From: Siphonodentalium dalli
Taxonomy: Eukaryota; Mollusca; Scaphopoda; Gadilida; Siphonodentaliidae
DNA length: 64,000 nt
NCBI GenBank assembly: GCA_032622095.1
Contig: CP136063.1
Span: 118,380,723-118,444,722 of the forward strand
Direction of reading: 5' to 3'
Numbering within the stretch: position 1 is the stretch's first letter; each line of letters starts with the position of its first letter. The translations under genes and the position numbers were made by a program. Of the stretch, positions 24,924-37,751 are shown piece after piece. The notes beneath the pieces are model-generated. The model had not been told where the DNA came from. It saw only the letters and a program-made list of their open reading frames with translations, and ran no database searches.

Positions 24924-27900
24924 ACAGAATTGCCTGCCCTGTCTGTGATATCGAAATCACGAAGAGTTAGGCCGTGATACTTACTCGTCACCAATTTTAA
25001 TGGCGTAATATGTAAATTTTCGGGGTCCCGTCTCTATTTCGTGACCCGTTCTGACCCTATTTCTTAAAATCTGAACTGCGTGTGGCGGAAATGCAGTACA
25101 TAATTCCCTGCCCTGTCTGTGATATCGAAATCACAAAGAGCAAGGCCGTTATAATTACTCGTCACCACATTAAATGGCGTAGTATATGAATTTTCGGGTT
25201 CCGAACTCTATTTCGTGACCCGTCCTGATCCAATTTCTTAAAATCTGAACTGCGTGGGGCGGAAATCCTGTACAGAATTGCCTGCCCCTGTCTGTGATAT
25301 CGAAATCACGAAGAGTTAGGCCGTGATACTTACTCCTCACCAATTTTAATGGCGTAATATGTTAATTTTCGGGGTCCCGACTCTATTTCGTGACCCGTCC
25401 TGACCCAATTTCTCAAAATCTGAACTGCGTGTGGCGGAAATCCTGTACAGAATTTGCCTGCCCCTGTCTGTGATATCAAAATCACGAAGAGTTAGGCCGT
25501 GATACTTACTCCTCACCAATTTTAATGGCATAATAATTGAATTTTCGGGGTCCCGACTCTATTTCGTGACCCGTCCTGACCCAATTTCTCAAAATCTGAA
25601 CTGCGTGTGGCGGAAATCCTGAACAGAATTGCCTGCCACTGTCTGTGATATCGAAATCACGAAGAGCAAGGCCGTTATACTTACTCGTCACCAATTTTAA
25701 TTCCGTGATACTTATACTCGTCACCACATTAAATGGCGTAATATATGAAATTTCGGGGTCCCGTCTCTATTTCGTGACCGGTCCTGACCCAATTTCTGAA
25801 AATCTCAACTGCATGTGGCGGAAATCCTGTACAGAATTGTCAGCCATACTTATGTTGTCGAAATCACGAAAAGTACGGCCGTGATACTTACTCGTCGCCA
25901 CATTAAATGGCGTAATATGTGAATTTTCGGGGTCCCGACTATATTTCGTGACCCGCCCTGACCCAATTTCTGAAAATCTCAACTGCGTGTGGGGAGAAAT
26001 CCTGTACAGAATTGCCTGCCCTGCCTATGTTATCGAAATCACGAAGTGTAAGGCCGTGATACTTACTCGTCACCACATTAAATGGCGTAATATATTAATT
26101 TTCGGGATCCCGTCTCTATTTCGTGACCCGTCCTGACCCCATTTCTTAAAATCTGAACTGCGTGTGGCGGAAATCCTGTACAGAATTGCCTGCCCTGCCC
26201 GTGTTGTCGAAATCACGAAGAGTAAAGCCGTGATACTTACTCGTCACCACATTAAATGGCGTAATATATGAATTTTCGGGGTCCCGTCTCTATTTCGTGA
26301 CCCGTCCTAACCCCATTTCTTAAAATCTGAACTGCGTGTGGCGGAAATCCTGTACAGAATTGCCCGCCCTGCCTGTGTTGTCGAAATCACGAAGTGTAAA
26401 GCCGTGATACTTACTCGTCACATATTTTAATGGCGTAATATATGAATTTTCGGGGTCCCGTCTCTATTTCGTGACCCGTCCTGACCCAATATCTAAAAAT
26501 CTCAACTGCGTGTTGCGGAAATCCTTTACATAAGTGTCTGCCCCGCCTGTGTTGTCAAAATCACGAAGAGTACGGCCGTGATACTTACTCGTCGCCATAT
26601 TAAATGGCGTAATATGTGAATTATCGGGGTCCCGACTCTATTTCGTGACCCGCCCTGACCCAATTTCTTAAAATCTGAAATGCGTGTGGCGGCATTCCTG
26701 TACAGAATTGCCTGCCCTGACTGTGTTGTGGAAATCACGAAGAGCAAGGCCGTTATACTTACTCGTCACCACATTAAATGGCGTAATATATGAATTTTCT
26801 GGGTCCCGTTTCTATTTCGTGACCCGTCCTGACCCAATTTCTTAAAATCTCAACTGCCTGTGGCGGAAATCCTATACAGAATTGCCTGCCTTGCCTGTGT
26901 TGTGGAAATCACGAAGAGCAAGGCCGTTATACTTACTCGTCACCACATTAAATGGCGTAGTATATGAATTTCCTGGGTCCTGACTCTATTTCGTGACCCG
27001 TCCTGACCCAATTTCTTAAAATCTGAACTGCGTGTGGCGGAAATCCTATACAGAATTGCCTGCCCTGTCTGTGTCATCGAAATCACGAAGAGTTAGGCCG
27101 TGATACTTACTCCTCACCAATTTTAATGGCGTAATATGCGAATTTTCGGGGTCCCGGCTTTATTTCGTGAATCGTCCTGACCCAATTTCTCAAAATCTGA
27201 ACTGCGTGTGGCGGAAATCCTGTACAGAATTGCATGTCCCTGTCTGTGATATCGAAATCACGACGAGTTAGGCCGTGATACTTACTCGTCACCAATTTTA
27301 ATGGCGTAATATGTGAATTTTCGGGGTCCCGACTCTATTTCGTGATCCGTCCTGACCCATTTTCTGAAAATCTCAACTGCGTGTGGCAGAAATCCTGTAC
27401 AGAATTGTCTGCCCTGCCTGTGTTGTCGAAATCACGAAGTGTAAGGCCCTGATACTTACTCGTCACCACATTAAATGGCGTAATATATGAATTTTCGGGT
27501 CCCGTCTCTATTTCGTGACCCGTCCTGACCCCATTTCTTAAAATCTGAACTGCCTGTGGTGGAAATCCTGTACAGAATTGCCTGCCCCTGTCTGTGATAT
27601 CGAAATCACGAAGAGTTATGCCGTTATTCTTACTCGTCACCAATTTTAATGGCGTAATATGTGAATTTGCGGGGTCCCGACTCTATTTCGTGACCCGCCC
27701 TGACCCAATTTCTGAAAATCTCAACTGCGTGTGGCGGAAATCCTGTACAGAATTGTCTGCCCTGCCTGTGTTGTCGAAATCGCAAAGTGTAAGGCCGTGA
27801 TACTTACTCGTCACCACATTAAATGGCGTAATATATGAAATTTCGGGGTCCCGTCTCTTTCGTGACCCGTCCTGACCCCATTTCTTAAAATCTGAAATGC

Positions 27901-30900
27901 GTGTGGCGGAATTCCTGTACAGAATTATCTGCCCTGACTGTGTTGTGGAAATCACGAAGAGCAAGGCCGTTATACTTACTCGTCACCACATTAAATGGCG
28001 TAATATATGAATTTTCGGTGTCCCGTTTCTATTTCGTGACCCGTCCTGACCCAATTTCTTAAAATCTGAACTGCGTGTGGCGGAAATCCTATACAGAATT
28101 GCCTGCCCTGTCTGTGACATCGAAATCACGAAGAGTTAGGTCGTGATACTTACTCCTCACCAATTTTAATGGCGTAATATGTGAATTTTCGGGGTCCCGG
28201 CTCTATTTCGTGACCCGTCCTGACCCAATTTCTCAAAATCTGAACTGCGTGTGGCGGAAATCCTGTACAGAATTGCCTGTCCATGTCTGTGATATCGAAA
28301 TCACGAAGAGTTAGGCCGTGATACTTACTCGTCACCAATTTTAATGGCGTAATATGTGAATTTTCGGGGTCCTCACTCTATTTCGTGATACGTCCTGACC
28401 CAATATCTGAAAATCTCAACTGCGTGTGGCAGAAATCCTGTACAGAATTGCCTGCCCTGCCTGTGTTGTCGAAATTACGAAGTGTAAGGCCGTGATACTT
28501 ACTCGTCACCACATTTAATGGCGTAATATATGAATTTTCGAGGTCCCGACTCTATTTTGTGACCCGTCCTGACCCCATTTCTTAAAATCTGAACTGCATG
28601 TGGCGGAAATCCTGTACAGAATTATCTGCCCTGTCTGTCTTGTCGAAATCACGAAGAGTAAGGCCGTGATACTTACTCGTCGCCACTTTAAATGGCGTAA
28701 TATATGAAAATTTCGGGATCCCGACCCTATTTCGTGCCCCGTCCTGACTCAATTTCTGAAAATCTCAACTGCGTGTGGCGGAAATCCTGTATAGAATTGT
28801 CTGCCCTGCCTCTGTTTTCAAAATCACGAAGAATACGGCCGTGATACTTACTCGTCGCCACATTAAATGGCGTATTTGTGAATTTTCGGGGTCCCGACGC
28901 TATTTCGTGACCGCCCTGACCCAATTTCTGAAAATCTGAACTGCGTGTGGCGGAAATCCGGTACATAATAGTCAGCCCTACTTGTGTTGTGGAAATCGCG
29001 AAGTGTAAGGCCGTGATACTTACTCGTCACCACATTAAACGGCGTAATATATGAAATTTCGGGGTCCCGTCTCTATTTCGTGACCCGTCCTGACCCCATT
29101 TCTTAAAATCTGAACTGCCTGTGGCGGAAATCCTGTACAGAATTGCCTGCCCCTGTCTGTGATATCGAAATCACGAAGAGTCAGGCCGTTATTCTTACTC
29201 GTCACCAATTTTAATGGCGTAATATGTGAATTTTCGGGGTCCCGACTCTATTTCGTGATCCGTCCTGACCCAATTTCTGAAAATCTCAACTGCATGTGGC
29301 GGAAATCCTGTACAGAATTGTCAGCCATACTTATGTTGTCGAAATCACGAAAAGTACGGCCGTGATACTTACTCGTCGCCCCTTTAAATGGCGTAATATG
29401 TGAATTTCCGGGGTCCCGACTCTATTTCGTGACCCGCCCTGACCCAATTTCTGAAAATCTCAACTGCGTGTGGCGGAAATCCTGTACTTATGTCTGCCCT
29501 ACCTGTGTTGTCGAGATCAAGAAGAGAAAGGTCGTGATGCTTACTCGTCACCACATTAAATGGCGTAATATATGAAATTTCGGGGTCCCGTCTCTATTTC
29601 GTAAACCCGTTCTGACCCCATTTCTTAAAATCGAAAATACGTGTGGTGGAAATCCTGTAGAGAATTGCCTGTCTTGCTTGTGTTGTCGAAATCACGAAGA
29701 GTAAGGCCGTGATACTTACTCGTCACCACATTAAATGGCGTAATATATGAAATTTCGGGGTCCCGTCTCTATTTCGTGACCGTCCTGACCCCATTTCTTA
29801 AAATCTGAACTGCGTGTGGCGGAAATCCTTTACACAATTGCCTGCCCTGTCTGTGAAGTCGAAATCACGAAGAGTTAGGCCGTGATACTTACTCGACACC
29901 AATTTTAATGGCGAAATATTTGAATTTTCGGGGTCCCGACTCTATTTCGTGACCCGTCCTGACCCAATTTCTGAAAATTTCAACTGCGTGTGGCGGAAAT
30001 CCTGTACAGAATTGTCTGCCCTGACTGTGTTGTAGAAATCACGAAGAGCAAGGCCGTGATACTTACTCGTCACCACATTAAATGGCGTAATATATGAATT
30101 TTCGGGGTCCCATCTCTATTTCGTGAGCAGTCCTGACCCAATTTCAAAAAATCTCAACTGCGTGTGGCAGAAATCCTGTACACAATTGTCTGCCCCGCCT
30201 GTTTTGTCAAAATCACGAATAGTACGCCGTGATACTTACTCGTCGCCACATTAAATGGCGTAATATGTGAATTTTCGGGGTCCCGACTCTATTTCGTGAC
30301 CCGCCCTGACCCAATTTCTGAAAATCTCAACTGCATGTGGCGGAAATCCTGTACAGAATTGTCTGCCCTGCCTGTGTTGTCGAAATCACGAAGTGTAAGG
30401 CCGTGATACTTACTCGTCACCACATTAAATGGCGTAATATGTGAATGTTCTAGGTCCCGACTCTATTTCGTGACCCGTCCTGACCCCATTTCTTAAAATC
30501 TGAACTGCGTGTGGCGGAAATCCTGTACAAAATTGTCTGCCTTGTCTGTGCTGTCGAAATCACGAAGAGTAAGGCCGTGATACTTACTCGTCGCCACTTT
30601 AAATGGTGTAATATATGATGTTTTCGGGATCCCGACTCTATTTCGTGACCCGTCCTGACCCCATTTCTTAAAATCTCAACTGCATGTGGCGGAAATGCGG
30701 TTTGAAATGGTTCACCCTGGCTGCGTTGTCAATATCACGACCAGTAATACCGTGATACTTACTCGTCGCCACATTAAATGGAGTAATATATGAATTTCCG
30801 GGGTCCCGACTCTAGTTCGTGGACCGTCCTGATCCCATTTCTTGAAATCTGAACTGCTTGTAGCGGAAATCCTGTTTGCTATGGTTCACTATGACTGCGT

Positions 30901-30944
30901 TATCAAAATCACGACGAGTTATGCCGTGATATTTACTCGTCGCC
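24924..30944 (-). repeat. satellite array, reverse orientation, ~34 monomers
   Basis: The same monomer continues on the opposite strand (GGTCCCGACTCTATTTCGTG, AACTGCGTGTGGCGGAAATC). The spacing of the shared word CACCACATTA at 26071 and 26245 gives a 174-bp period. The most diverged monomers lie at the outer edge near 30.7-30.9 kb. Confidence 0.85.
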
Positions 30945-31312
30945 ACTTTAAATGGCGTAATATGTGTATTTTCCGGGTCACGACACTAGTTCGTGAACAG
31001 GTCGGGTCACATTTCTCAAAACTGCACGTGATGGGAATACTGTTTGGAATGTGACCATGCAAGCAGATAAAAGTGTTCCGTCCTCTTATACCTTATACAA
31101 ACTAAATTTCAAATGGATATCCCCATTACTCCACGGAATGCGCGTTCAATGTAAAGTACTTGAAGGTCAAGATCACGCAGCACTAACTTGTCTGTAGCGT
31201 ATAAATATTCCCCGGGTAAAAAAAAAATAGTTCCACATATGAAGATTCAGCCTAATCGGTCAATCGGTTCTCGAGTTCTGAATTAGTATATAAAAACTGC
31301 AAATTTGTACGC
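30945..31312 (-). repeat. right terminal inverted repeat of the satellite island
   Basis: This is the inverse of 22904-23250. It ends GCAAATTTGTACGC at 31312 and is followed by a TA-rich run and the CTAG end of the next Helitron-like unit. Confidence 0.8.
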
Positions 31313-31327
31313 CTGTATATATATACA

Positions 31328-31948
31328 CTAGAAGGTTACCCGACTTCGTCCGGGCTTTGACCTTGAATTGTTCATTTTGAAGTCAAGGTCAAGTGGGGTC
31401 ACGATTTGACCAGTCCAAAACACTGCCCGGACAAAAGTACCCGACAAACGTGCCCGTCGAAATCCATCCGGTTTTACCCGATTTGACCTTGAATTGACCA
31501 TTTTGAAGGACAAGGTCTGGTCGGGGTCACGATTGGACCCGTCCAAAACAATCAGTGGACAAAAGTAACCCCACGTATCAAATTTCGTCGAAATCCCATC
31601 AAAATTGGCGATTTGACCTTGAAGTTACCCGATTTCAAGGTCAAGGTCACGTCGCACAGGCAAATTAATAGGCTCGTGTCACCCCGTCGGCCAAAAATAC
31701 CCCCACATACCAAGTTTCATCTAAATCCCGAGATATTCGGGCGTTTGACCTTGAAATTACCCGATTTCAAGGTCAAGGTCACGTCGCACGGACAAATTAA
31801 TAGGCCCATGCCAGTTCTCGGCCGACAATACCCCCACATACCAAGTTTCATCGAAATCGGTTCGGCCGTTTTCGAGTCCATCGCGAACACACAGACACAC
31901 AGACAGACACACAGACACACAGACAGATCTTCCAAAATATATAATAGA
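31328..31948 (-). mobile_element. Helitron-like unit 3 (short variant)
   Basis: The unit reads on the minus strand from TC at 31948 to CTAG at 31328, with the CGGACGAAGTCGGG hairpin region next to CTAG. It lacks the long middle of other units. A ~119-bp module (GTCAAGGTCACGTCGCAC ... AATTAATAGGC) is duplicated in tandem instead. A (TA)n run separates it from unit 4. Confidence 0.65.
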
Positions 31949-31972
31949 TATATATATATATATATATATACA

Positions 31973-32753
31973 CTAGAAGGTGACCCGACTTCGTTCGGGC
32001 TTTGACCTTGAATTGACCATTTTGAAAGTCAAGGTCAGGTGGGGTCAAACACCAACACCCCAAAAATGGTGGAAATCGGCCCAGCGGATACCGGAAAATC
32101 GACCCAGCGGATACCGAGATACCCTATGCATCAAATTTCGTCCGTAAAAATCCGCCAGTTTAACCCAATTTGATTTCCACTCAAGTATATAAACGCGCCT
32201 CATATACACACGCTCATTAATTATCAAGTTTCAACGTAAAGATAAATTACCATCGGTGCCCGAGATATCACCAAGACGTCTGAAACAGTCAAATGCATCG
32301 GCCGGTTAAGCGTTAAACGTGATCTAACGTTATGCCTCTAACGACGTCATAGAAGTTACGCATTGTTTTTATCCTGATGGAAGATATATAGTACCACTTC
32401 TTCTTGATAATTGAGGCAGATAACTAAAACGGATACATACGCATTATATATCGTTGGAAAGAGGAAACACGAAAGTATCTCACTTATGACTGGCATGTTA
32501 TTATTCGAGCTGTTTCGAAATGATTTGTAAGCACCGAACTCAAATGAAAGTCCCGTAACACAGCGTAAAAACAGATTTGACCTCGGCACGTGAAAAGTTG
32601 ACCTCGGATCTGAAAGTCAATAGGCCTATGTCACCCCCCGGCCGAAAATACCCCCACATACCAAGTTTCATCGAAATCGGTTTCGGCCGTTTTCGAGTCC
32701 ATCGATTACAGACAGACACACACACAGACAGATCTTCCAAAATATATAATGGA
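31973..32753 (-). mobile_element. Helitron-like unit 4
   Basis: TC at 32753 (TCCATTATATATT variant) to CTAG at 31973. It shares the full-length ~800-bp structure with unit 1, inverted, including ATGCATCGGCCGGTTAAGCG and the (AC)n tract at the 5' end. Confidence 0.68.
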
Positions 32754-32771
32754 TATATATATATATATAGA

Positions 32772-33557
32772 CTAGAAGGTGACCCGACTTCGTCCGGGCT
32801 TTGACCTTGAATTGACCATTTTGAAAGTCAAGGTCAGGTGGGGTCAAACACCAACACCCCAAAAATGGTGGAAATCGGCCCAGCGGATACCGGGAAATCG
32901 GCCGAACGGATACCGAGATACCCTATGCATCAAATTTCGTCCGTAAAAATCCGCCAGTTTAACCCGATTTGATTTCCACTCAAGTATATAAACGCGCCTC
33001 ATATACACACGCTCATTAATTATCAAGTTTCAACGTAAAGATAAATTACCATCGATGCCCGAGATATCGCCAATACGTCTGAAACAGTCAAATGCATCGG
33101 CCGGTTAAGCGTTAACGTGATCTAACGTTATGACCTCTAACGACGTCATAGAAGTTACGCATTGTTTTTATCCTGATGGAAGATAGTACCACTTCTTCTT
33201 GATAATTGAGGCAGATAACTAAAACGGATACATACGCATTATATATCGTTGGAAAGAGGAAACACGAAAGATTCTCACAGTGTCATTATTATGACTGGCA
33301 TTTTATTATTCGAGCTGTTTCGAATCGATTTGTAAGCACCGAACTCAAATGAAAGTCCCGTAACACAGCGTAAAAACAGATTTGACCTCGGGTTGTGAAA
33401 AGTTGACCTCGGATCTGAAAGTCAATAGGCCTATGTCACCCCCCGGCAGAAAATACCCCCACATACCAAGTTTCATCGAAATCGGTTCGGCCGTTTTCGA
33501 GTCCATCGATTACAGACAGACACACACACAGACAGATCTTCCAAAATATATAATAGA
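32772..33557 (-). mobile_element. Helitron-like unit 5
   Basis: CTAG at 32772 to TC at 33557. It is full length and close in sequence to unit 4. The next unit is joined directly to its 5' end. Confidence 0.68.
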
Positions 33558-34512
33558 CTATAAGGTGACCCGACTTCGTCCGGGCTTTGACCTTGAATTG
33601 TCTATTTTGAAGGCCAAGGTCAAGTGGGGTCACGATTTGACCCGTCCAAAACACTGCCCGAACAAAAGTACCCGACAAAAGTACCCGTCGAAATCCATCC
33701 GGTTTTACCCGATTTGACCTTGTAGAAGGTGACCCGACTTCATCCGGGCTTTGACCTTGAATTGACCATTTTGAAGGTCAATGTCAGGTGGGGTCAAACA
33801 CCAACCCCCAAAAATGGTGGAAATCGGCCCAGCGGATACCGGGAAATCGGCCCAGCGGATACCGAGATACCCTATGCATCAAATATTTTCCGTAAAAATC
33901 CGCCAGTTTAACCCGATTTGATTTCCACTCAAGTATATAAACGCGCCTCATATACACACGCTCATTAATTATCAAGTTTCAACGTAAAGATAAATTACCA
34001 TCGGTGCCCGAGATATCGCCAAGACGTCTGAAACAGTCAAATGCATCGGCCGGTTAAGCGTTAACGTGATCTAACGTTATGACCTCTAACGACGTCATAG
34101 AAGTTACGCATTGTTTTTATCCTGATGGAAGATAGTACCACTTCTTCTTGATAATTGAGGCAGATAACTAAAACGGATACATACAAATTATATATCGTTG
34201 GAAAGAGGAAACACGAAAGATTCTCACAGTGTCATTATTATGACTGGCATTTTACTATTCGTGCTGTTTCGAATCGATTTGTAAGCACCGAACTCAAATG
34301 AAAGTCCCGTAACACAGCGTAAAAACAGATTTGACCTCGGCACGTGAAAAGTTGACCTCGGATCTGAAAACTAATATGCCTATGTTACTCCCCGGCCGAA
34401 CATACCCCCACATACCAAGTTTCATCGAAATCGGCCCGGCCGTTTTCGAGTCCATCGATTACAGACAGACACACACACACACACGCACAGATCTTCCAAA
34501 ATATATAATAGA
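33558..34512 (-). mobile_element. Helitron-like unit 6 with two-part 3' end
   Basis: The 955-bp unit matches unit 2 in including the extra ~155-bp tail (CACTGCCCGAACAAAAGTAC module). Its outer end is CTAT where other units have CTAG, a decayed terminus. The 5' TC at 34512 abuts CTAG of unit 7 directly. Confidence 0.63.
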
Positions 34513-35211
34513 CTAGAAGGTGACCCGACTTCGTCCGGCCTATTCAAAAACCAAATTTCAAGTCGATTGCTCCACCCGTTTTCGAGATCTGGTCTGCGCA
34601 TGCGCGAAGCGACCCGATAAAATTCGTATCCGGGGCAAGATACATTCACATACCAAATTTCAAGTCGATAGCTCCACCCGTTTCCGAGATATATAGCCCA
34701 ATGTCATTTGCGGATACCTCGGCCGGTGATGAGTTAACGCGACATCGGCCGGATAAGAGTTAACGCGATCACGTCACGATATGTTGATGGCGTAATATAT
34801 TTACGCAATGATTTTCGATGAGCGAAGCATGGTCCTGCGTTCTTCCCGATAATTAAGGTAGAAACTTTAAACGTACACAGGCGTGTGATGCATCATTGGA
34901 AAGATGAAGCGCCACAGATTCTAACCGTGCAAATTATATGACTGGCAATTTATTATTCGCGCTATATCGAATCGATTTATGAGCACCGAACTGAAATATA
35001 TTAGCGCAAAACGGCGTAAAAACAGATTTGACCTCGGCACGTGAAAAGTTGACCTCGGATCTGAAAATCAATAGGCCTATGTTACTCCTGACCCGAAAAT
35101 ACCCCCACATACCAAGTTTCATCGAAATCGGCTGGGCCATTTTCGAGTCCATCGATTACACACAGACAGATACACACACACACACACAGATCTTTCAAAA
35201 TATATAATAGA
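34513..35211 (-). mobile_element. Helitron-like unit 7 (divergent interior)
   Basis: CTAG at 34513 to TC at 35211. The 5' third matches the other units. The interior is different (AAGTCGATTGCTCCACCCGT twice; ATGCGCGAAGCGACC), so this is a separate subfamily sharing ends. Confidence 0.6.
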
Positions 35212-35536
35212 TATATATATATATTTATATTAAAAGTTAACAAAGAAGACATGCATATATGCCATGATGTTTTTTCTCATTAGTCATAAATGTAAGTTTG
35301 ATACCCACAACAACAGCGGACTCGCTAGTAGTTCTTCACCTACACTTCCAAAACAAAACCGATATCCCGAAAAGTTTATGCTAGTTATATTTAAAACAAA
35401 CTCGATTGAATATATTTAAACCTCATATATATATTGTTTGCTGATATGTTGTGCTAACTTTCACATCTGTTTACGTGCAGCCTTTAATTAATCTGATTCT
35501 ACGCGAAAAATGGAACATAAAAAAACATAAAATTTC

Positions 35537-36126
35537 GGTAACGTAGGTATCGGTAACGTAGGTATCGATTTCACACTTAATCTGGATACAGCAAAGACAA
35601 CAATTGGATGTCAAAAGCAAGCCACCACCCATACTCATCCTTGTGGGTACCAGATAATATGTGACACAAATAAAATGAAAATATGTAGGTCGTAGTGTTA
35701 TAATACCATGGTGACGTAGGTATCGATAGTTTTACAACCATTGGTTTCCTGACATATATATGGTAACACTCACAATGTGGAATATCAATTGTTATATTTT
35801 ATCACCCCTCCCGAATAACAATTACATGTGGGTATTTGTGTATGGTGGTAGACATGTATCTATTGCGTTTGTTACAAATTACACCTCGCTGTCCTCTGTG
35901 GTAACGTAGGTATCCACATTCTGGCTTCATGGAATATAATAAACTGATCTTAATTCTGATGTAATATTTCTAACAGTTGCAACTCAAACGGGAATTTCTA
36001 AAAGTTTGCATCGATCGAGCGCTTGTAATCTGAGGCGGTGCGAATAGCTCAGTGGTTTATTTAGTCAATGCAAATCGTGTTGAAACACCTGAATGTAGTC
36101 TTGGCGTCGGTAACGTAGGTATCGAT
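35537..36126 (+). repeat. five spaced copies of a 16-bp motif GGTAACGTAGGTATCG
   Basis: Copies lie at 35537-35551, 35552-35568, 35710-35727 (one change), 35900-35915 and 36109-36126, all on the same strand. Steps between the last four are 158, 190 and 209 bp, with unrelated sequence between them. They look like iterated protein-binding sites or the remains of a repeat whose spacers have diverged. No gene is evident nearby. Confidence 0.7.
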
Positions 36127-37751
36127 TCTGCACACTGAAGCTTCTCTGGTCTTTGGGGGATTGACTTTCGGACAGTGATATATTTTTTTTTTGGCGTCGC
36201 ACACTCTACCTGAAATTAACATATGCATTATGTCATGGTAACATGCACACAATGTATGCTAGATGGCTGCTTCATCAATGGACTTATCCGTAGGTACCGC
36301 CCCAATTTCAATTATAGCCAATGAGCCGATAGCTTAAACCCGGAAGCGACATGTGCCTGCCTAGTGATATGAATCGCACAACAAGTGGTTCCCTAACTAC
36401 CATTGTAAGCCATAGGGAATTTACGAACACGAGAGCAAAATACGTGCTAAAAAGCTAAAATGGCGTTGAAATGTACATAGGGAACATGTCCGGTTGACGA
36501 ACGATATTGTTCATGTTTTAGTTCGGTTTCCTAAATAAAAAAAAGTAACTAAGACATCTGTTTACGCTGGATCAAACAATGCCAACGACCACACTCGGAT
36601 CCTAGTGTTATTTAAATTTCAATATTTATATATAACAGATTTCAAACTAAAACGCGGAAATAGTAGTCCCGATCGATGATCCATGCGTTATGAATATTAA
36701 TTGTGCCGCGAGTATGTGTTTTATGAAGTGTTTTTCGTTATAAATGTATAAATTTGTTGCTGTTATAACACCGTGGTAATATTGAGTTCAAATGTCTGAT
36801 ATTCACACTTACCTGTAGGATCTCCTGCGAACGTTTTAATATACTGAATCCATTTGAGAATCTAAAGCTTCCTCCATATTAATGCAACAATGTACGTATA
36901 AATGAGAATCAACACTGATGTTTTCCAAGAGAATTACACGAAATTTCACACATTGCACGTGCTTCGCGGTGTATACACGCAACCTTCACCGAACAAGTTC
37001 ACTTTGTGCTATTGTTGCCTCATGGAAACATGTAACTTACTCCATGATAGTCGGCGTTTTCTTTAATGTACTTTAGTGACGGCAAAATAGGATGTGGAAT
37101 TTTAAAAGGCCATTGTTTGATACTCCTTTGCATCCGGTCTGTCACCGGGGCTCATTCGGGACGCTCGTGGTAACTATTATGGTAAACTGATATCATTATA
37201 TTTATTTCGACAAAAGAGGGATTATAGATTAATTACCACATGCACACCTCCGTTTGGTTTATTTCATCAAGGTGTGAACCATAGCTTCGATATTAAGTTT
37301 GCTATTTGATATTGAAGGTTCAAATTGGCTTCATTTACACAGTTTGATTCAACGTAAACATCTATCTTTGTTGGTTATCGGAAGTGGCCTAACGATCACA
37401 CCTGGTTTTTTGTTTAAAAACTGGTTCTATTTTTGTTTATTTCTAACGACAGTCACTTTTACAAGATGCATATATACACACAAAGGTATCTTGAAAATCG
37501 TGATATTCAGAAAGAAGCTATTATTATCGTGTTACATGGCGTTTAACAACACAGTCTTTTCTCATCGGAAGCCATTTTAGCACTGAAGAGATAGCGAAAT
37601 TGAGATGGCTTGTGGTGCGTAGTAACAGTAACCATGCAATATACTGGTCAGCGGGACGTACGGATAGGTCCATTGTTCCCCATAAGCGAGAATCACCCAT
37701 ATACCGGCGTCATATGCTCTGAGAAATACATACTGTAGTCAGAGCCCTATT
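36127..37751. other. gene-free stretch
   Basis: No convincing gene. A CTTACCTG near 36809 could be a minus-strand splice donor, but the exon it would end has no open frame of note. A tRNA A-box-like TAGCTCAGTGG just upstream at ~36046 is not followed by a B box. Confidence 0.4.

Larger units (their letters stand above)
22828..31327. repeat. 8.5 kb satellite island with terminal inverted repeats
   Basis: A block of about 44 tandem monomers (~175 bp) lies between two inverted ~350-bp unique ends and is enclosed by Helitron-like units facing opposite ways. Monomers come in at least two types, ending in TTAATGTGGTGA or AAAATTGGTGA. The repeated 62-codon open frame in the monomers is a by-product of a 174/175-bp period and carries stops in every unit, so it is not a gene. 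The design recalls the Pearl-type elements with tandem cores known from bivalves (family knowledge), but long TIRs are unusual for those. Confidence 0.75.

Noticed and set aside
23434-28966. Many similar 60-100 codon frames (VTSKYHGLTLRDFDITDRG type) on both strands
   Set aside because: They are translations of the ~175-bp satellite monomer. Each is closed by stops in every unit, and the strand changes with satellite orientation, so they are not genes.
24900-31000. CRISPR-like array
   Set aside because: Repeats are ~175 bp with no unique spacers, and the genome context is eukaryotic.
36037-36110. tRNA-like A box (TAGCTCAGTGG)
   Set aside because: No matching B box (GGTTCGANTCC), no cloverleaf pairing that I could draw, and no tRNA-length structure.
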